Positions 37,006-45,867 of a stretch of 64,000 nucleotides of DNA are shown piece by piece. Source of the DNA: Vicinamibacterales bacterium (GTDB lineage Bacteria; Acidobacteriota; Vicinamibacteria; Vicinamibacterales; Fen-181); NCBI GenBank assembly GCA_036504215.1, contig DASXVO010000035.1, positions 62,001-126,000 of the forward strand, in the 5' to 3' direction. Within the stretch, counting starts at the first letter, position 1, and each line of letters starts with the position of its first letter. The notes beneath the pieces are model-generated. The model made no database searches. It was not told the origin of the DNA and saw only the letters and a list, made by a program, of their open reading frames with translations. A program made the position numbers and the translations under genes.

Positions 37006-39660
37006 CTACCTGGCCTGCAGTTCGGCGATGAGCGCGTTGGCCCGTTGACGAGCTTCAGGCGTCAGCGGCAGCCGGTTGATGGCGTCGATGACGGCCGGCA
37101 GCTCTCTGGCCAGCATTGCCAGCTCGGCCTGCGCCTCGGTCGGTTCGAGCGACATCCGATTGCCCGTCTGCACGGCGTGCAGGAGCACGTCTGGCGGAAC
37201 CGACTTGGGCCAGCGGCCGTTGACGACGTCGTGGAGATCGCGGAGGCGCCGCATCACGCCGGGCAGCGCATTCAGCAACGTGGTGAACTCGGCCGGCGCG
37301 GTCGGCACGGTGACCGTGACAGTCGCGGCCGCCGACGATGGGGCGAAGCCGAGGGAGATCACGGTCGTGGCCGACTCCCCGTCATACCACCATTCGGGTC
37401 CCGAGGCGGTTTCACCTGTGCTCGCGCGGCGCAGGCGAGTCACCTCATCGACGAGAGGGACGGTCCTGCCGTTGACTGCCACGGTTGTCGGCGGCAACGT
37501 CCCACGCCAGCGGATGTCGAATGCGCGACGTGACGGCATGTCCGGGAACGAGCCTTCCACCGGCAGGATGTCGATCGTCCGGCTGCCGCCGGCTCCGATC
37601 GTGGTCCGCACGGTCGTCCAGGCGCACTCGTTCGACTGATACGCGGTCGAGTCTCCCTGGTCCTGGTAGATGCGGATGGAGGACGAGTCGCCGGGGAACA
37701 CGTCGAGGATCATGCGACCGTCCGGCCGCGCGCCGGCGCGACGCACGGGAGGCTGCGTCGGGACGATGGATCCGGACTTCACGAAGATCGGAATCTCGTC
37801 GAGGGCGAACGGCCGATCGACCGTCAGCGGTCCCTTGAAGACGCGCCCGCTGAACCACTCCACCCAGGAGCCCGGTGGCAACCAGATCGTGCGCGAGGCA
37901 AGGCCCGTCGTCGCGTTTCGCGCGGCGACGACTGGTGCGATCAGCATCTGGTCGCCGAAGAGATACTGCTCGGTGAACCGGTAGGCTTCATCGGCCTCAG
38001 GGAAATCCCAGTAGGTGGGTCGCAGGAACGGAACGCCAGAGTCGTAGGTCTGGCGTGACGCCGTGTAGATGTAGGGGATGAGGGAATAGCGCAGAAGGAA
38101 TGCGTCGCGCATCGCCTTTGCGTATTCGGCCGGATACGCCCAGATGCGCCGCTCGGCGCCGGGATTCTTCGTCGTGTGCGTGCGCAGGACCGGACTGAAC
38201 GTGCCGAACTGGATCCAGCGTGCATACAGTTCCGGTTCGACCGGCCCTTCCATGTGGCCGCCGATATCGTGGCTCCAGTAGCCGAATCCCACGTTCGCCG
38301 CCGTCGCCGTGAAGTAGGGCTGGTAGGCGAGTGACTGCCAAGTGGAGTACGTGTCCCCGGAGAATCCGACCTGGTAGCGGTGGTTTCCGAGGCCGCCCCA
38401 GCGATGGAAGATGAGCGGGCGATGGCGTCCCTGGCGCTCCATGTCCGTGAAGAACGTATAGTTCAGCCACCAGGTCGGGTTGATCCCTTCGAGCGACGTC
38501 GTGTCGTTCTGCTGCCAGTCGAGCCACCAGAAATCGATCCCCTGTTTCTCGAACGGGTGGATCACCAGGTCGAAGAAATTTCGTGCGAACTTCTTGTTCA
38601 CGATGTCGAACGGTACGTATTGCTTCGTGGCCGGGTCGAGCCCCATCGCCGCTGCCATTGCCGGGTACTGTTCCTCCCACGGCTGAATGCCGGACGCGGG
38701 GTGCAGGTTGAGCGGCGTGCGCAGGCCGTGCGCGTCGGTCCACTGGAGGAAGGCCGCCGGCTCGGGGAAGTAGTTGCGGTCCCATGTGAAGCCGGTCCAG
38801 CCCTTCGTGTGTCCCGACGCGTCCTTCTCGTTGCCCCACGCCCCGCCGAAGGTCCGGTGCCAGTCCATGTCCACGACGAGCACGTCGAGCGGCAGTGTGT
38901 GTGCGTCGAAATCCTCGACGAGTTGTTTGAACTCCTGGTCCGTGTAGGCCCAGTACCGGGACCACCACACGCCGAACGCGAAGCGCGGCGGCATCGGGAT
39001 GCGCCCGGCCACCTTCGTGAAATCAGCCATCGCACCACGGTAGTCGTGGCCGTAGCCGAAGAAGTACAGGTCCTGACGCTCACCTGCCGGGCGGGGCGTG
39101 ACCCACGGCCAGTCGCTGTTGTCGTACAGCAGGCGCGGCGCGTCGTCCACGACCGCCCAGCCGTCGCGAGACACCAGCCCGGGCTCGAGCTTGGTCGCCG
39201 GGCCATTCACGCCGTCGAGCGTCCGCGTGGTCCCTTTCAGGTTGCCCTTGTCTTCCATCCCGGGGCGCCACACGACCGGGATGCCGTTCAGCGTGAGGCG
39301 GACCTCGAGGTTCGTGGCGGCGAAGCGCCCGCTGTCCTTCCGGTAGCGGACGGTGAGCGCGTCGGTGACGATGGTGAGCCACCCGCCCTTCGTCTCGGTC
39401 CTGAATGCGGGAACCGGCTGCTGACGGTTGATGAAAACCAGCGACGCGCGGTCCTCGAACTGTCGTGTCGGGGACCATTCCAGGCGTATCAGCCGTGGCG
39501 CGAGGACCGTGAAGCGAACCTGGCCGGAGAGCACGACGGCCTTGGCATCGGCAATCGGGGCCATCGTCTGGGCCGCCAGCGGCGAGGCGAGGAGGACGGC
39601 GAGCGTCGCCACCGCGAGAAGGGCCGACGTGAGAACGGATCGAACGGCTCTTGCGCGCAT
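37006..39660 (-). CDS. Secreted glycoside hydrolase family 31 (alpha-glucosidase/xylosidase type)
   Basis: An 884-residue enzyme with a signal peptide (VLTSALLAVATLAVLLASPL, cleavage after AQT/LAA near residue 30), an N-terminal beta-sandwich, a GH31 (beta/alpha)8 barrel and C-terminal beta domains. The nucleophile is the Asp in DFWWLDWQQND (near residue 381) and the acid/base Asp is in GFSGDTYSTWQSL (near residue 435); LVVDMDWHRTFGG and YWSHDIGGHMEG are also typical. The C-terminal ~110 residues (from about 775) are helical and not part of the catalytic fold. Retaining alpha-glycosidase; the exact sugar (glucose, xylose) is not decidable. It is third in an operon after the S41 protease and SIS enzyme. 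Confidence 0.93.
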   Translation of the reverse strand: MRARAVRSVLTSALLAVATLAVLLASPLAAQTMAPIADAKAVVLSGQVRFTVLAPRLIRLEWSPTRQFEDRASLVFINRQQPVPAFRTETKGGWLTIVTDALTVRYRKDSGRFAATNLEVRLTLNGIPVVWRPGMEDKGNLKGTTRTLDGVNGPATKLEPGLVSRDGWAVVDDAPRLLYDNSDWPWVTPRPAGERQDLYFFGYGHDYRGAMADFTKVAGRIPMPPRFAFGVWWSRYWAYTDQEFKQLVEDFDAHTLPLDVLVVDMDWHRTFGGAWGNEKDASGHTKGWTGFTWDRNYFPEPAAFLQWTDAHGLRTPLNLHPASGIQPWEEQYPAMAAAMGLDPATKQYVPFDIVNKKFARNFFDLVIHPFEKQGIDFWWLDWQQNDTTSLEGINPTWWLNYTFFTDMERQGRHRPLIFHRWGGLGNHRYQVGFSGDTYSTWQSLAYQPYFTATAANVGFGYWSHDIGGHMEGPVEPELYARWIQFGTFSPVLRTHTTKNPGAERRIWAYPAEYAKAMRDAFLLRYSLIPYIYTASRQTYDSGVPFLRPTYWDFPEADEAYRFTEQYLFGDQMLIAPVVAARNATTGLASRTIWLPPGSWVEWFSGRVFKGPLTVDRPFALDEIPIFVKSGSIVPTQPPVRRAGARPDGRMILDVFPGDSSSIRIYQDQGDSTAYQSNECAWTTVRTTIGAGGSRTIDILPVEGSFPDMPSRRAFDIRWRGTLPPTTVAVNGRTVPLVDEVTRLRRASTGETASGPEWWYDGESATTVISLGFAPSSAAATVTVTVPTAPAEFTTLLNALPGVMRRLRDLHDVVNGRWPKSVPPDVLLHAVQTGNRMSLEPTEAQAELAMLARELPAVIDAINRLPLTPEARQRANALIAELQAR

Positions 39661-39672
39661 GGCGGCTCCTCG

Positions 39673-40719
39673 TCAGGTTGTTCGCGTCACCTTGGACAGA
39701 CCGCGCGGGTTGTCGGGATCGAACCCTCGCTGCCGACTGAGATGGAACGCCAGCAACTGGCCTGGCACGATCGCAACGATCGGCGACAACCACTCTGGAA
39801 TTCGAGCAGGGAGGCGAAGGGGCGCCGCGCCGAGCGCGAGCGAACTCTCCACGTTCGAGAGCACGACCGGTCGAGCGCCGCGTGTCGTCATGAGGCGCAA
39901 CAGGTCCTCGACCTCCTGGCTGACGGCTCCCACGACATTGACGACGATGGCCGCGAAGCCCGTGTCGATGAGCGCGATGGGACCGTGCTGGAAGTCGGCC
40001 GCGGAGTAGGGCTCGACGGCGACATAGGCCAGTTCCTTGGCCTTCAGTGAGATCTCGAATGCGGTGGCGTAGTTGAACCCACGCCCGATGACGACGCCGT
40101 GTCCCGCGTCTCTCAGGACCGACGCGGCCGCCGTCATGGACGACTCGGACACGCTCAGCGCCTCCGCCACGCACGACGGAACGGCGGCCAGTTCCCGGCG
40201 GCGGGCCTCGTCGCCAGCGAGTGCGACCGAGATCATCGCCAACGCGAAGAGTTGGGCGGTGTAGGTCTTCGTCGCAGCGACGCTTCGCTCGACACCGGCG
40301 CCGAGCAGGAGTGTGTGGTCGGCCACGTGCGTGAGCGGCGATCCAGCCACGTTCGTGATGGCCAGCGTGGCGCAGCCCTGGCGCCGCCCTTCCTCGACGA
40401 CCGCGACGAGGTCGGGGGACTCGCCGGACTGCGAGATGCCGACGACCAGTGCGCCGTCCATTCGTGGCGGCATCAGGTACCGCGTGAACAGCGACGGCGT
40501 AGCCAGGGTGACGGTCAGATGGTTGAACGCGCCCAGGACGTACTGGGCGTAGCGGGCGGCGTTGTCCGACGAGCCCCGCGCGGCGATGACGACGTGGCGG
40601 ATGTCCTGCTGCCGCCACACCTCCGCCATCGCCGCGACGTCGTCCGCGGCGGCCCCGAGCAGGTGCTCGAGGCGTTGCGGCTGTTCGGCGATTTCATCGA
40701 GCAAAAGGGATGCGCTCAT
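39673..40719 (-). CDS. SIS-domain sugar-phosphate enzyme (glucosamine-6-phosphate deaminase NagB-II/AgaS-like)
   Basis: A 348-residue protein with two SIS domains, as in the isomerase half of GlmS but without a glutaminase domain. First domain: IRHVVIAARGSSDNAARYAQ and LVVGISQSGESPDLVAVVEE; then SVAATKTYTAQLFALAM; second domain: GVVIGRGFNYATAFEISLKA, KELAYVAVEPYSAADFQHGP. The SQSGES and sugar-phosphate-binding segments are intact. Such stand-alone proteins are often glucosamine-6-phosphate deaminases in amino-sugar catabolism. It is 9 nt after the S41 protease gene and 12 nt before GH31, so it is probably co-transcribed with both. Confidence 0.88.
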   Translation of the reverse strand: MSASLLLDEIAEQPQRLEHLLGAAADDVAAMAEVWRQQDIRHVVIAARGSSDNAARYAQYVLGAFNHLTVTLATPSLFTRYLMPPRMDGALVVGISQSGESPDLVAVVEEGRRQGCATLAITNVAGSPLTHVADHTLLLGAGVERSVAATKTYTAQLFALAMISVALAGDEARRRELAAVPSCVAEALSVSESSMTAAASVLRDAGHGVVIGRGFNYATAFEISLKAKELAYVAVEPYSAADFQHGPIALIDTGFAAIVVNVVGAVSQEVEDLLRLMTTRGARPVVLSNVESSLALGAAPLRLPARIPEWLSPIVAIVPGQLLAFHLSRQRGFDPDNPRGLSKVTRTT

Positions 40720-40728
40720 CGGCTCCGG

Positions 40729-43700
40729 CTATTTGATCTCTTTCATCAACGCTGCGACGGCGGCTTCGAGTTGTTCGTCCTTGCCCTTCGCCGCCAGTTC
40801 GTAGGTGTTCATCAGCTTGATATCCGGCTCGGTCTGCTGGTTCTCGAGGTATTTGCCGGTGGTGGAATCCTTGACGCCGGTGTGCGGGACGCCCCAGCGG
40901 AGCCCGTCCGCCAGCGCCTCCCACCCGGCGAAGGTGCAGGTGCCCGGCGTCGGCATCCCAACCAGCTTCCCGAGATGGAGTGCCTTCACGGTGTAGGCGT
41001 AGCAGTGGCCATCGCTGTAGTTGGCCTCGTTCGCCAGCGAGATGCTGGGCTTCGTCCAGCGGAAGTTCGGCTCGTATCCGTTGGCGCGTCTGTCGCTCGT
41101 ATAGTCGAAGAACTTCTTCCCGCTCAGGAACATTGCCAGGTCGGCGACGAGGTCGCCTCCGCCGTTGAACCGGGTGTCGACGACAATGCCCTTGCGGAGC
41201 GCGAACTTGCCCATCACCTCTTCGTAGGCCGTGCGGTACGCGCCGTCGTTCATGCCGGGCACGTGGATGTAGCCGAGTTGCCCGTTGCTCAGCCGATCGA
41301 CCTCGTCCTGATTGCGGCGCACCCATCGGGTGTAGAGCAGCCGGTTCTCCGCCCCGGGGCTGATCGGTTTGACGACGACGTCGAACTTCTTGTCGCCGTC
41401 GGCGATGCGCACCAGGGTCTTCTTGCCCGCCTTGCGGTTCAGGTAGCGCGCCAGGTCCCTGTCGGCCGCGATCGTCTCCCCGTCGATCGCCTCGACGATC
41501 ATCCCGGGGCGTACCACGATGTCGGCCTTGTTCAAGGGGCCGTCCTTGATGACGTCTTCGATCTTGTAGCCGACGCCCCGGTACGTCTGATCGAAGAACA
41601 CGCCGAGCGACGCGGTTTCGTCTGCATTGGCGACCTGCGGGGTGAAGGTCGCGCCGCTGTGGCTGATGTTCAGTTCGCCCAGCATCTCCGCGAGCATCTC
41701 GGCGAATTCGAAGTTGTTCCCGATGTGCGGCAGATATTTCTGGTAGACGGTCTTCAGGGCATCCCAGTCGGCGCCGTGGTACCCGGCGGTGTAGAACCCG
41801 TCCTTCACGGTGCGCCACACGTGATCGAACGACTCCTTGCGCTCGGCGGCCTGGTCCAGCACCATCTCGCCGTTGATGCTCACGGGGTCGCGCTTGGCGG
41901 TGGCGGGATCGATCTTCGAGATACTGCCGTCAGCGAGCAGGAAGAGGTTCTTCTGCTCCTTGTCCCACGCCAGGCTGCCGCCGTTGGTGTTCAAGGCGAC
42001 GAGCATCTTGGTTTCCTGCGTGCGGAGGTTGGTGGACCAGAGGTTCTGGCCCTTCTCGAAGCGCGCCAGGTAGTACAGGGTCTCGCCGTCCTTGCTCGCC
42101 AGGGCGTCGCCGAGCGATGACGAGTGGACGGTCAGGCGGGCCTTGCGGATCTCGATGCCGTCGAGGTCGATCACCAGGTCTTCGACCTTCGGCTCCTTGT
42201 CCTTCGCCGCCGCGTCCTTCTTCGCCGCGTCGGCCTTCTCCTTCTCCTTCTTGTCCTCGGCTTCCTTGACGAGCGCGTACTCTTCCTTCGTCATGCGGTA
42301 TCGGTCCCACGCCTCCTGCGTGAAGAACATCCCGTAGACGTCGGCCTGCGCGCCGCCGCTCTGTGCCACCGACTTGAGGCCGTCACGATTGCTGAACCAC
42401 AGCATCGCCTTGCCGCCGAGGATCCACTTCGGCCGCGAGTCGTTGAACCCGCTCTTGGTCAGATTGACGACCGGGCTCTTGCCGTCGGCGCGCACGAGGC
42501 CGACCTCGCCGGGCGCGAAGCCCGGCACGGACAGGTCGAACAGGATCCACTTGCTGTCGGGGCTCCACTGGAAGTACTGCTCGCCTTCGTCCAGGTCGTT
42601 GCTCGTCAGGAGGCCCCGGGTCTGCTTGGTGTCGAGCGTGTAGATCTTGAGCGTCGAGTGATCCTCGACGTAGGCCACCTCCTTCCCGTCCGGCGAGAAC
42701 CGTGGCTGGGTGTTCTGGTGGGTGTTGACGATGAGCGGCGTCTCCTCGAGCACCGTGGACGCGTAGAAGTACGGCTCCTCGTCGCGGGTCCGTCGTGTTT
42801 CGTAGATCCCCCAGCGGCCGCCGCGTTCCGAGGCGTAGACGATGGCCTTGCCGTCGGGCGAGAAGACGACGCTGCGTTCCTGGTCGGGGGTGTTGGTGAC
42901 GCGCTTGGTCACGCTGCCCTCGACGCTCGTGACGAACACCTCCCCGCGGACGGTGAACGCCACTTCCTTGCCGGACGGGGCCACCACCATCTCACGGGCG
43001 TTGCCGTTCACCGGCAGCACCCGTTCGTTGTTGGCCCTGGCGTCCGCCGCGATGGCCACCGCGACTTTCTGCGGCTGGCCGCCGGTCTTCATCGTGTAGA
43101 CGCTGCCGTCGTAGCCGAAGCACAGGACGCCGGTGTCCGACAGGCTGAGGAAGCGGACCGGCACCTGCTTGAACGACGTTACCTGTTGCGACTTGCCTCC
43201 GACCAGGCTCATCTTCTGCACGTTGAACGAGCCACTCTCCTCGCTCAGGTAGAAGAACGCGGTGTCGCCGTCGGTCAGTACCGGGCTCCGGTCCTCACCA
43301 GCGAACGTCGTGATCTTCTTGTGCGTTCCGGTCTTGAGGTCGTAGGTCCAAATGTCGCGCGTGATGGCCGACGTGTGGTGCTTGCGCCAGATGTTCTCGC
43401 CGCCCTTCTTGTCCTGGTAGATCAGGAACTGACCGTTGCGGCTCATCTTCACGTCCTCGGCCGGCGTCGTCAGCACCTGCTCCGCGCGTCCGCCCGTCAC
43501 GGGCACGCGATAGAGTTCAGGCTGGGAGCCGGTCGGGAACTCGCGATTGCTGGCGGTATCCATGCGGGCAGCGCCGAACAGGATGGCCTTGTCATCCGGC
43601 GTGAAGGCGTAGGGATACTCTGGCGCCGAGTGGAAGGTGAGGCGCCGGGCTTCACCGCCCTCGGCGGGCATCACGAAGACGTCGAAGTTCCCGAAGCGAT

Positions 43701-43959
43701 CGCTGGCGAACGCGATCTGCTTGCCGTCGTGGCTCCACACCGGCATGAAGTCCTGGGCGTCGTGCGTGGTCAGCTGCAGGGCCGCGCCTCCGGCGGAGGG
43801 CACGCGGTAGAGATCCCCCTTGTACGTGAAGACGATGGTCTTCCCATCCGGCGAGATTGCGGGATACCGCAACCAACTGGGCGTCGTCTGCGCCGTAGCG
43901 GCCGACGCGCCCGCCAGAATCAGAACGCCAATCACCAGGGCATGGATAGTGTTTTTCAT
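40729..43959 (-). CDS. Tricorn-like S41 peptidase with WD/TolB propeller and PDZ domain
   Basis: A 1076-residue exported protease. From the ATG at 43959: signal peptide (KNTIHALVIGVLILAGASAA, ending TAQ), TolB-like beta-propeller repeats (WLRYPAISPDGKTIVFTYKG, PVWSHDGKQIAFASDR, VVFSPDGKAIVYASER, PRFSPDGKEVAYVEDH), a charged Lys/Ala/Asp stretch (about residues 570-600), a C1-like helical domain, a PDZ domain (near 790-870) and an S41 domain with GIVVDTRFNGGGDLVADLAM and NYSDGHCYAY (near 980), where the family's catalytic Ser lies. The start at 43992 would merely lengthen the signal region. Probably degrades peptides in the periplasm. First gene of the S41-SIS-GH31 operon. Confidence 0.9.
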   Translation of the reverse strand: MKNTIHALVIGVLILAGASAATAQTTPSWLRYPAISPDGKTIVFTYKGDLYRVPSAGGAALQLTTHDAQDFMPVWSHDGKQIAFASDRFGNFDVFVMPAEGGEARRLTFHSAPEYPYAFTPDDKAILFGAARMDTASNREFPTGSQPELYRVPVTGGRAEQVLTTPAEDVKMSRNGQFLIYQDKKGGENIWRKHHTSAITRDIWTYDLKTGTHKKITTFAGEDRSPVLTDGDTAFFYLSEESGSFNVQKMSLVGGKSQQVTSFKQVPVRFLSLSDTGVLCFGYDGSVYTMKTGGQPQKVAVAIAADARANNERVLPVNGNAREMVVAPSGKEVAFTVRGEVFVTSVEGSVTKRVTNTPDQERSVVFSPDGKAIVYASERGGRWGIYETRRTRDEEPYFYASTVLEETPLIVNTHQNTQPRFSPDGKEVAYVEDHSTLKIYTLDTKQTRGLLTSNDLDEGEQYFQWSPDSKWILFDLSVPGFAPGEVGLVRADGKSPVVNLTKSGFNDSRPKWILGGKAMLWFSNRDGLKSVAQSGGAQADVYGMFFTQEAWDRYRMTKEEYALVKEAEDKKEKEKADAAKKDAAAKDKEPKVEDLVIDLDGIEIRKARLTVHSSSLGDALASKDGETLYYLARFEKGQNLWSTNLRTQETKMLVALNTNGGSLAWDKEQKNLFLLADGSISKIDPATAKRDPVSINGEMVLDQAAERKESFDHVWRTVKDGFYTAGYHGADWDALKTVYQKYLPHIGNNFEFAEMLAEMLGELNISHSGATFTPQVANADETASLGVFFDQTYRGVGYKIEDVIKDGPLNKADIVVRPGMIVEAIDGETIAADRDLARYLNRKAGKKTLVRIADGDKKFDVVVKPISPGAENRLLYTRWVRRNQDEVDRLSNGQLGYIHVPGMNDGAYRTAYEEVMGKFALRKGIVVDTRFNGGGDLVADLAMFLSGKKFFDYTSDRRANGYEPNFRWTKPSISLANEANYSDGHCYAYTVKALHLGKLVGMPTPGTCTFAGWEALADGLRWGVPHTGVKDSTTGKYLENQQTEPDIKLMNTYELAAKGKDEQLEAAVAALMKEIK

Positions 43960-44031
43960 AGGGCAAGCTGCTTCATGGACGAGGCGGGCCACTCCGAGGG
44001 CAGGGCGATTCTATCAAGAATACGGACAGAC

Positions 44032-44091
44032 CGAGCGGCACGGGCGTCCCGCCCGTGCGGTGACCGAGTGGCGCGGGCGTCCCGCCCGTGC
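44032..44091. repeat. Two GTGGCACGGGCGTCCCGCCCGTGC hairpin units
   Basis: Two copies of about 27 bp (44032-44058 and 44065-44091) each form a perfect 7-8-bp stem with TCC loop: CACGGGCG-TCC-CGCCCGTG in the first, CGGGCG/CGCCCG in the second. They lie between the M20 gene's stop, which the second copy touches, and the S41 gene's start; they share their core with the arrays at 22502 and 36737. Confidence 0.85.
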
Positions 44092-45260
44092 TACTGGCTC
44101 GTCGCCAGCATCTCCAGCGCCACGCGCGTCATCAGGCTGACGCCTATCGGAAGCACTCGCTCGTCGAGGTCGAAGCGGGCGTTGTGGTGGGGGTAGGGAC
44201 GGTCGGTACCTGTACCCAGCATGACGAATGCGCCCTGCACGTGCTGCAGGTAGTAGGCGAAGTCCTCGCCGCCCATCACCGGCAGCATCGTGGCCACCTG
44301 TTGGTCACCGAACTCACGCAGCGCGACGCGCCCGACGAGATCGACCATCCGACCATCGTTGACGAGCGGGGGATACCCTTCGACGTAGGTGAACGCTGCG
44401 GTTGCGCCGAAGACCTGAGCGGTCCGCTCGCAGACCTCCTGAAGTCGTTGTCTTGCCAGGCGCTGCACGGCCAGGTCGAGCGTGCGCACGGTGCCGGTCA
44501 GCGTCACCGTGTTCGGGATGATGTTGTGCACCGTGCCGCCGTGCACCGTCGTGAAGGAGACGACAACCGCCTGGAGCGGATCGACGGACCGGCTCGCGAT
44601 CGACTGGGCCGCCACCACGATGTGGGACGCGACCAGGACGGGATCGATGGTCAGGTGCGGCTGTGAGGCGTGGCCTCCGCGACCCGTGATGACAACCTCG
44701 AACGTGTCGGACTGCGCCATCATTGCGCCCTTGCACAGGCCGACCAAGCCGGTGGGCAGCGGCTGCCAGAGGTGCAGGCCGAACACGCGGTCCACGCCTT
44801 CCAGGGCGCCCTCGTCGATCATTCGCCTCGCGCCGCCCGGCGGGTTCTCTTCCGACGGCTGGAATAGGAAGACGACGGTGCCGGCGAGCGACGCGCGATG
44901 AGCGGCGAGCGTTGTCGCTGCGCCCATGAGAATAGCCATGTGGCCGTCGTGACCGCACGCGTGCATGGTACCCGGCGTGGCCGACCGGTAGTCGTGCTCA
45001 TTCTCCTCGGCGACCGGCAGGCCGTCCATGTCCGCGCGCAGCGCCACCGTCGGCCCGGGCATGCCGCCCGTCAGGACACCGCGGAGTCCGGTACCTCCGC
45101 ACGCCCGCACGTCGATTCCACAGCCTTCGAGAAACGTCCGGATTACGGCCGACGTGCGATGTTCCTGAAACGCCAGTTCCGGATGGCGGTGGAAATCGCG
45201 TCGCCAGTCGACGAGCGACGGAGCGAGCGCGTCGATGTCCCGGTTCAGGTCCGCAGTCAT
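44091..45260 (-). CDS. M20 family amidohydrolase/carboxypeptidase
   Basis: From the Met at 45260 the domain is 389 residues and complete: DWRRDFHRHPELAFQEHRTS, ALRADMDGLPV, metal ligands in MHACGHDGHMAILMGAA, the catalytic Glu pair in FQPSEENPPGGA, HLWQPLPTG, the dimerisation domain from SDTFEVVITGRGGHASQPH, and PVMGGEDFAYYLQ with PHHNARFD. This is the group of N-acyl-amino-acid, hippurate or IAA-amino-acid hydrolases. The reading frame continues upstream without a stop into a symporter remnant (45261-45521), so translation may also start at 45521 and give a membrane-anchored form. Which start is used is not decidable here. Confidence 0.9.
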   Translation of the reverse strand: MTADLNRDIDALAPSLVDWRRDFHRHPELAFQEHRTSAVIRTFLEGCGIDVRACGGTGLRGVLTGGMPGPTVALRADMDGLPVAEENEHDYRSATPGTMHACGHDGHMAILMGAATTLAAHRASLAGTVVFLFQPSEENPPGGARRMIDEGALEGVDRVFGLHLWQPLPTGLVGLCKGAMMAQSDTFEVVITGRGGHASQPHLTIDPVLVASHIVVAAQSIASRSVDPLQAVVVSFTTVHGGTVHNIIPNTVTLTGTVRTLDLAVQRLARQRLQEVCERTAQVFGATAAFTYVEGYPPLVNDGRMVDLVGRVALREFGDQQVATMLPVMGGEDFAYYLQHVQGAFVMLGTGTDRPYPHHNARFDLDERVLPIGVSLMTRVALEMLATSQ

Positions 45261-45521
45261 TGGGCTCGAGACGGTCAAGATGACGTTGACCGCCAGCGCC
45301 ACGAATCCGGCGTTCAATCCCAGGAACGGATCGTGCCTCGACCAGATGAGCGAGACGACGACGACCCCGCCGGCCATCAGCAGCCAGACGAGCAGCACGC
45401 CGAAGCGCCGTCCGCCGACGCTCCATCGTTCGAGGTTCATCTCTCCCCGTCCGCGGCCCACGAGGCCTACAACCGTCGCGGCGACGACCATGAAGACGAT
45501 GACCGCGAGCGACGTCGTCAT
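45261..45521 (-). pseudogene. Collapsed sodium:solute symporter, fused in frame to the M20 gene
   Basis: The 87 codons before the M20 domain read like the two ends of an SSF symporter joined together. The first ~52 residues (AVIVFMVVAATVVGLVGRGR, LERWSVGGRRFGVLLVWLLM) match the N-terminus of MctP-like symporters, where the consensus continues GG(D/E)xYTxxTF. Here it jumps after AGG to VVVVSLIWSRHDPFLGLNAG and FVALAVNVILTV, which resembles the final helix of the same family. About 400 intervening residues are missing. The upstream DUF3311 gene, the usual symporter partner, supports this reading. An alternative is a genuine two-helix membrane anchor for the amidohydrolase. Confidence 0.65.
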
Positions 45522-45700
45522 CGGCCCGCTCCGTCAGCCGCGTGGTCGCGACGATTCCGCAGCAGGAGCATGTGAGCGATCGCAAGGAACGCCGGGGTGG
45601 CCAGGACCCAGCCGAGGATCCAACACAGGAGGAACGGCGGACCTGCGACGAGCGCAAGAATCGGTCCGGAGGCGAACAGCAGCGCGAGTGTCAATCGCAT
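45518..45700 (-). CDS. DUF3311 small membrane protein
   Basis: A 60-residue protein with two hydrophobic segments (LTLALLFASGPILALVAG and PFLLCWILGWVLATPAFLAI) and a basic C-terminus. The PFLLxWILxWVLxTP core is typical of DUF3311 proteins, which are almost always encoded directly before a sodium:solute symporter. Here its stop overlaps the start of the symporter remnant by 4 nt. Presumed to have lost its partner. Confidence 0.72.
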   Translation of the reverse strand: MRLTLALLFASGPILALVAGPPFLLCWILGWVLATPAFLAIAHMLLLRNRRDHAADGAGR

Positions 45701-45867
45701 ACCTCTCCTTCCGCAGATGGTTCTCCGTTCCCGCGGCTGCCGTCAAGCCGAATTGGCTGGGGACCGAGCGCTGGCGCTGCGGGGGATTGCGGCCGCGGCG
45801 ACGTTGGGGGACAATCGGCGCCACCGAGGCGCACCGACGAGCGGGGTGGGCGGACAACGGAGCGGAC

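Noticed and set aside
40099-42120. A 673-residue plus-strand frame opposite the SIS and S41 genes
   Set aside because: Antisense shadow of two convincing enzymes; no domain recognised.
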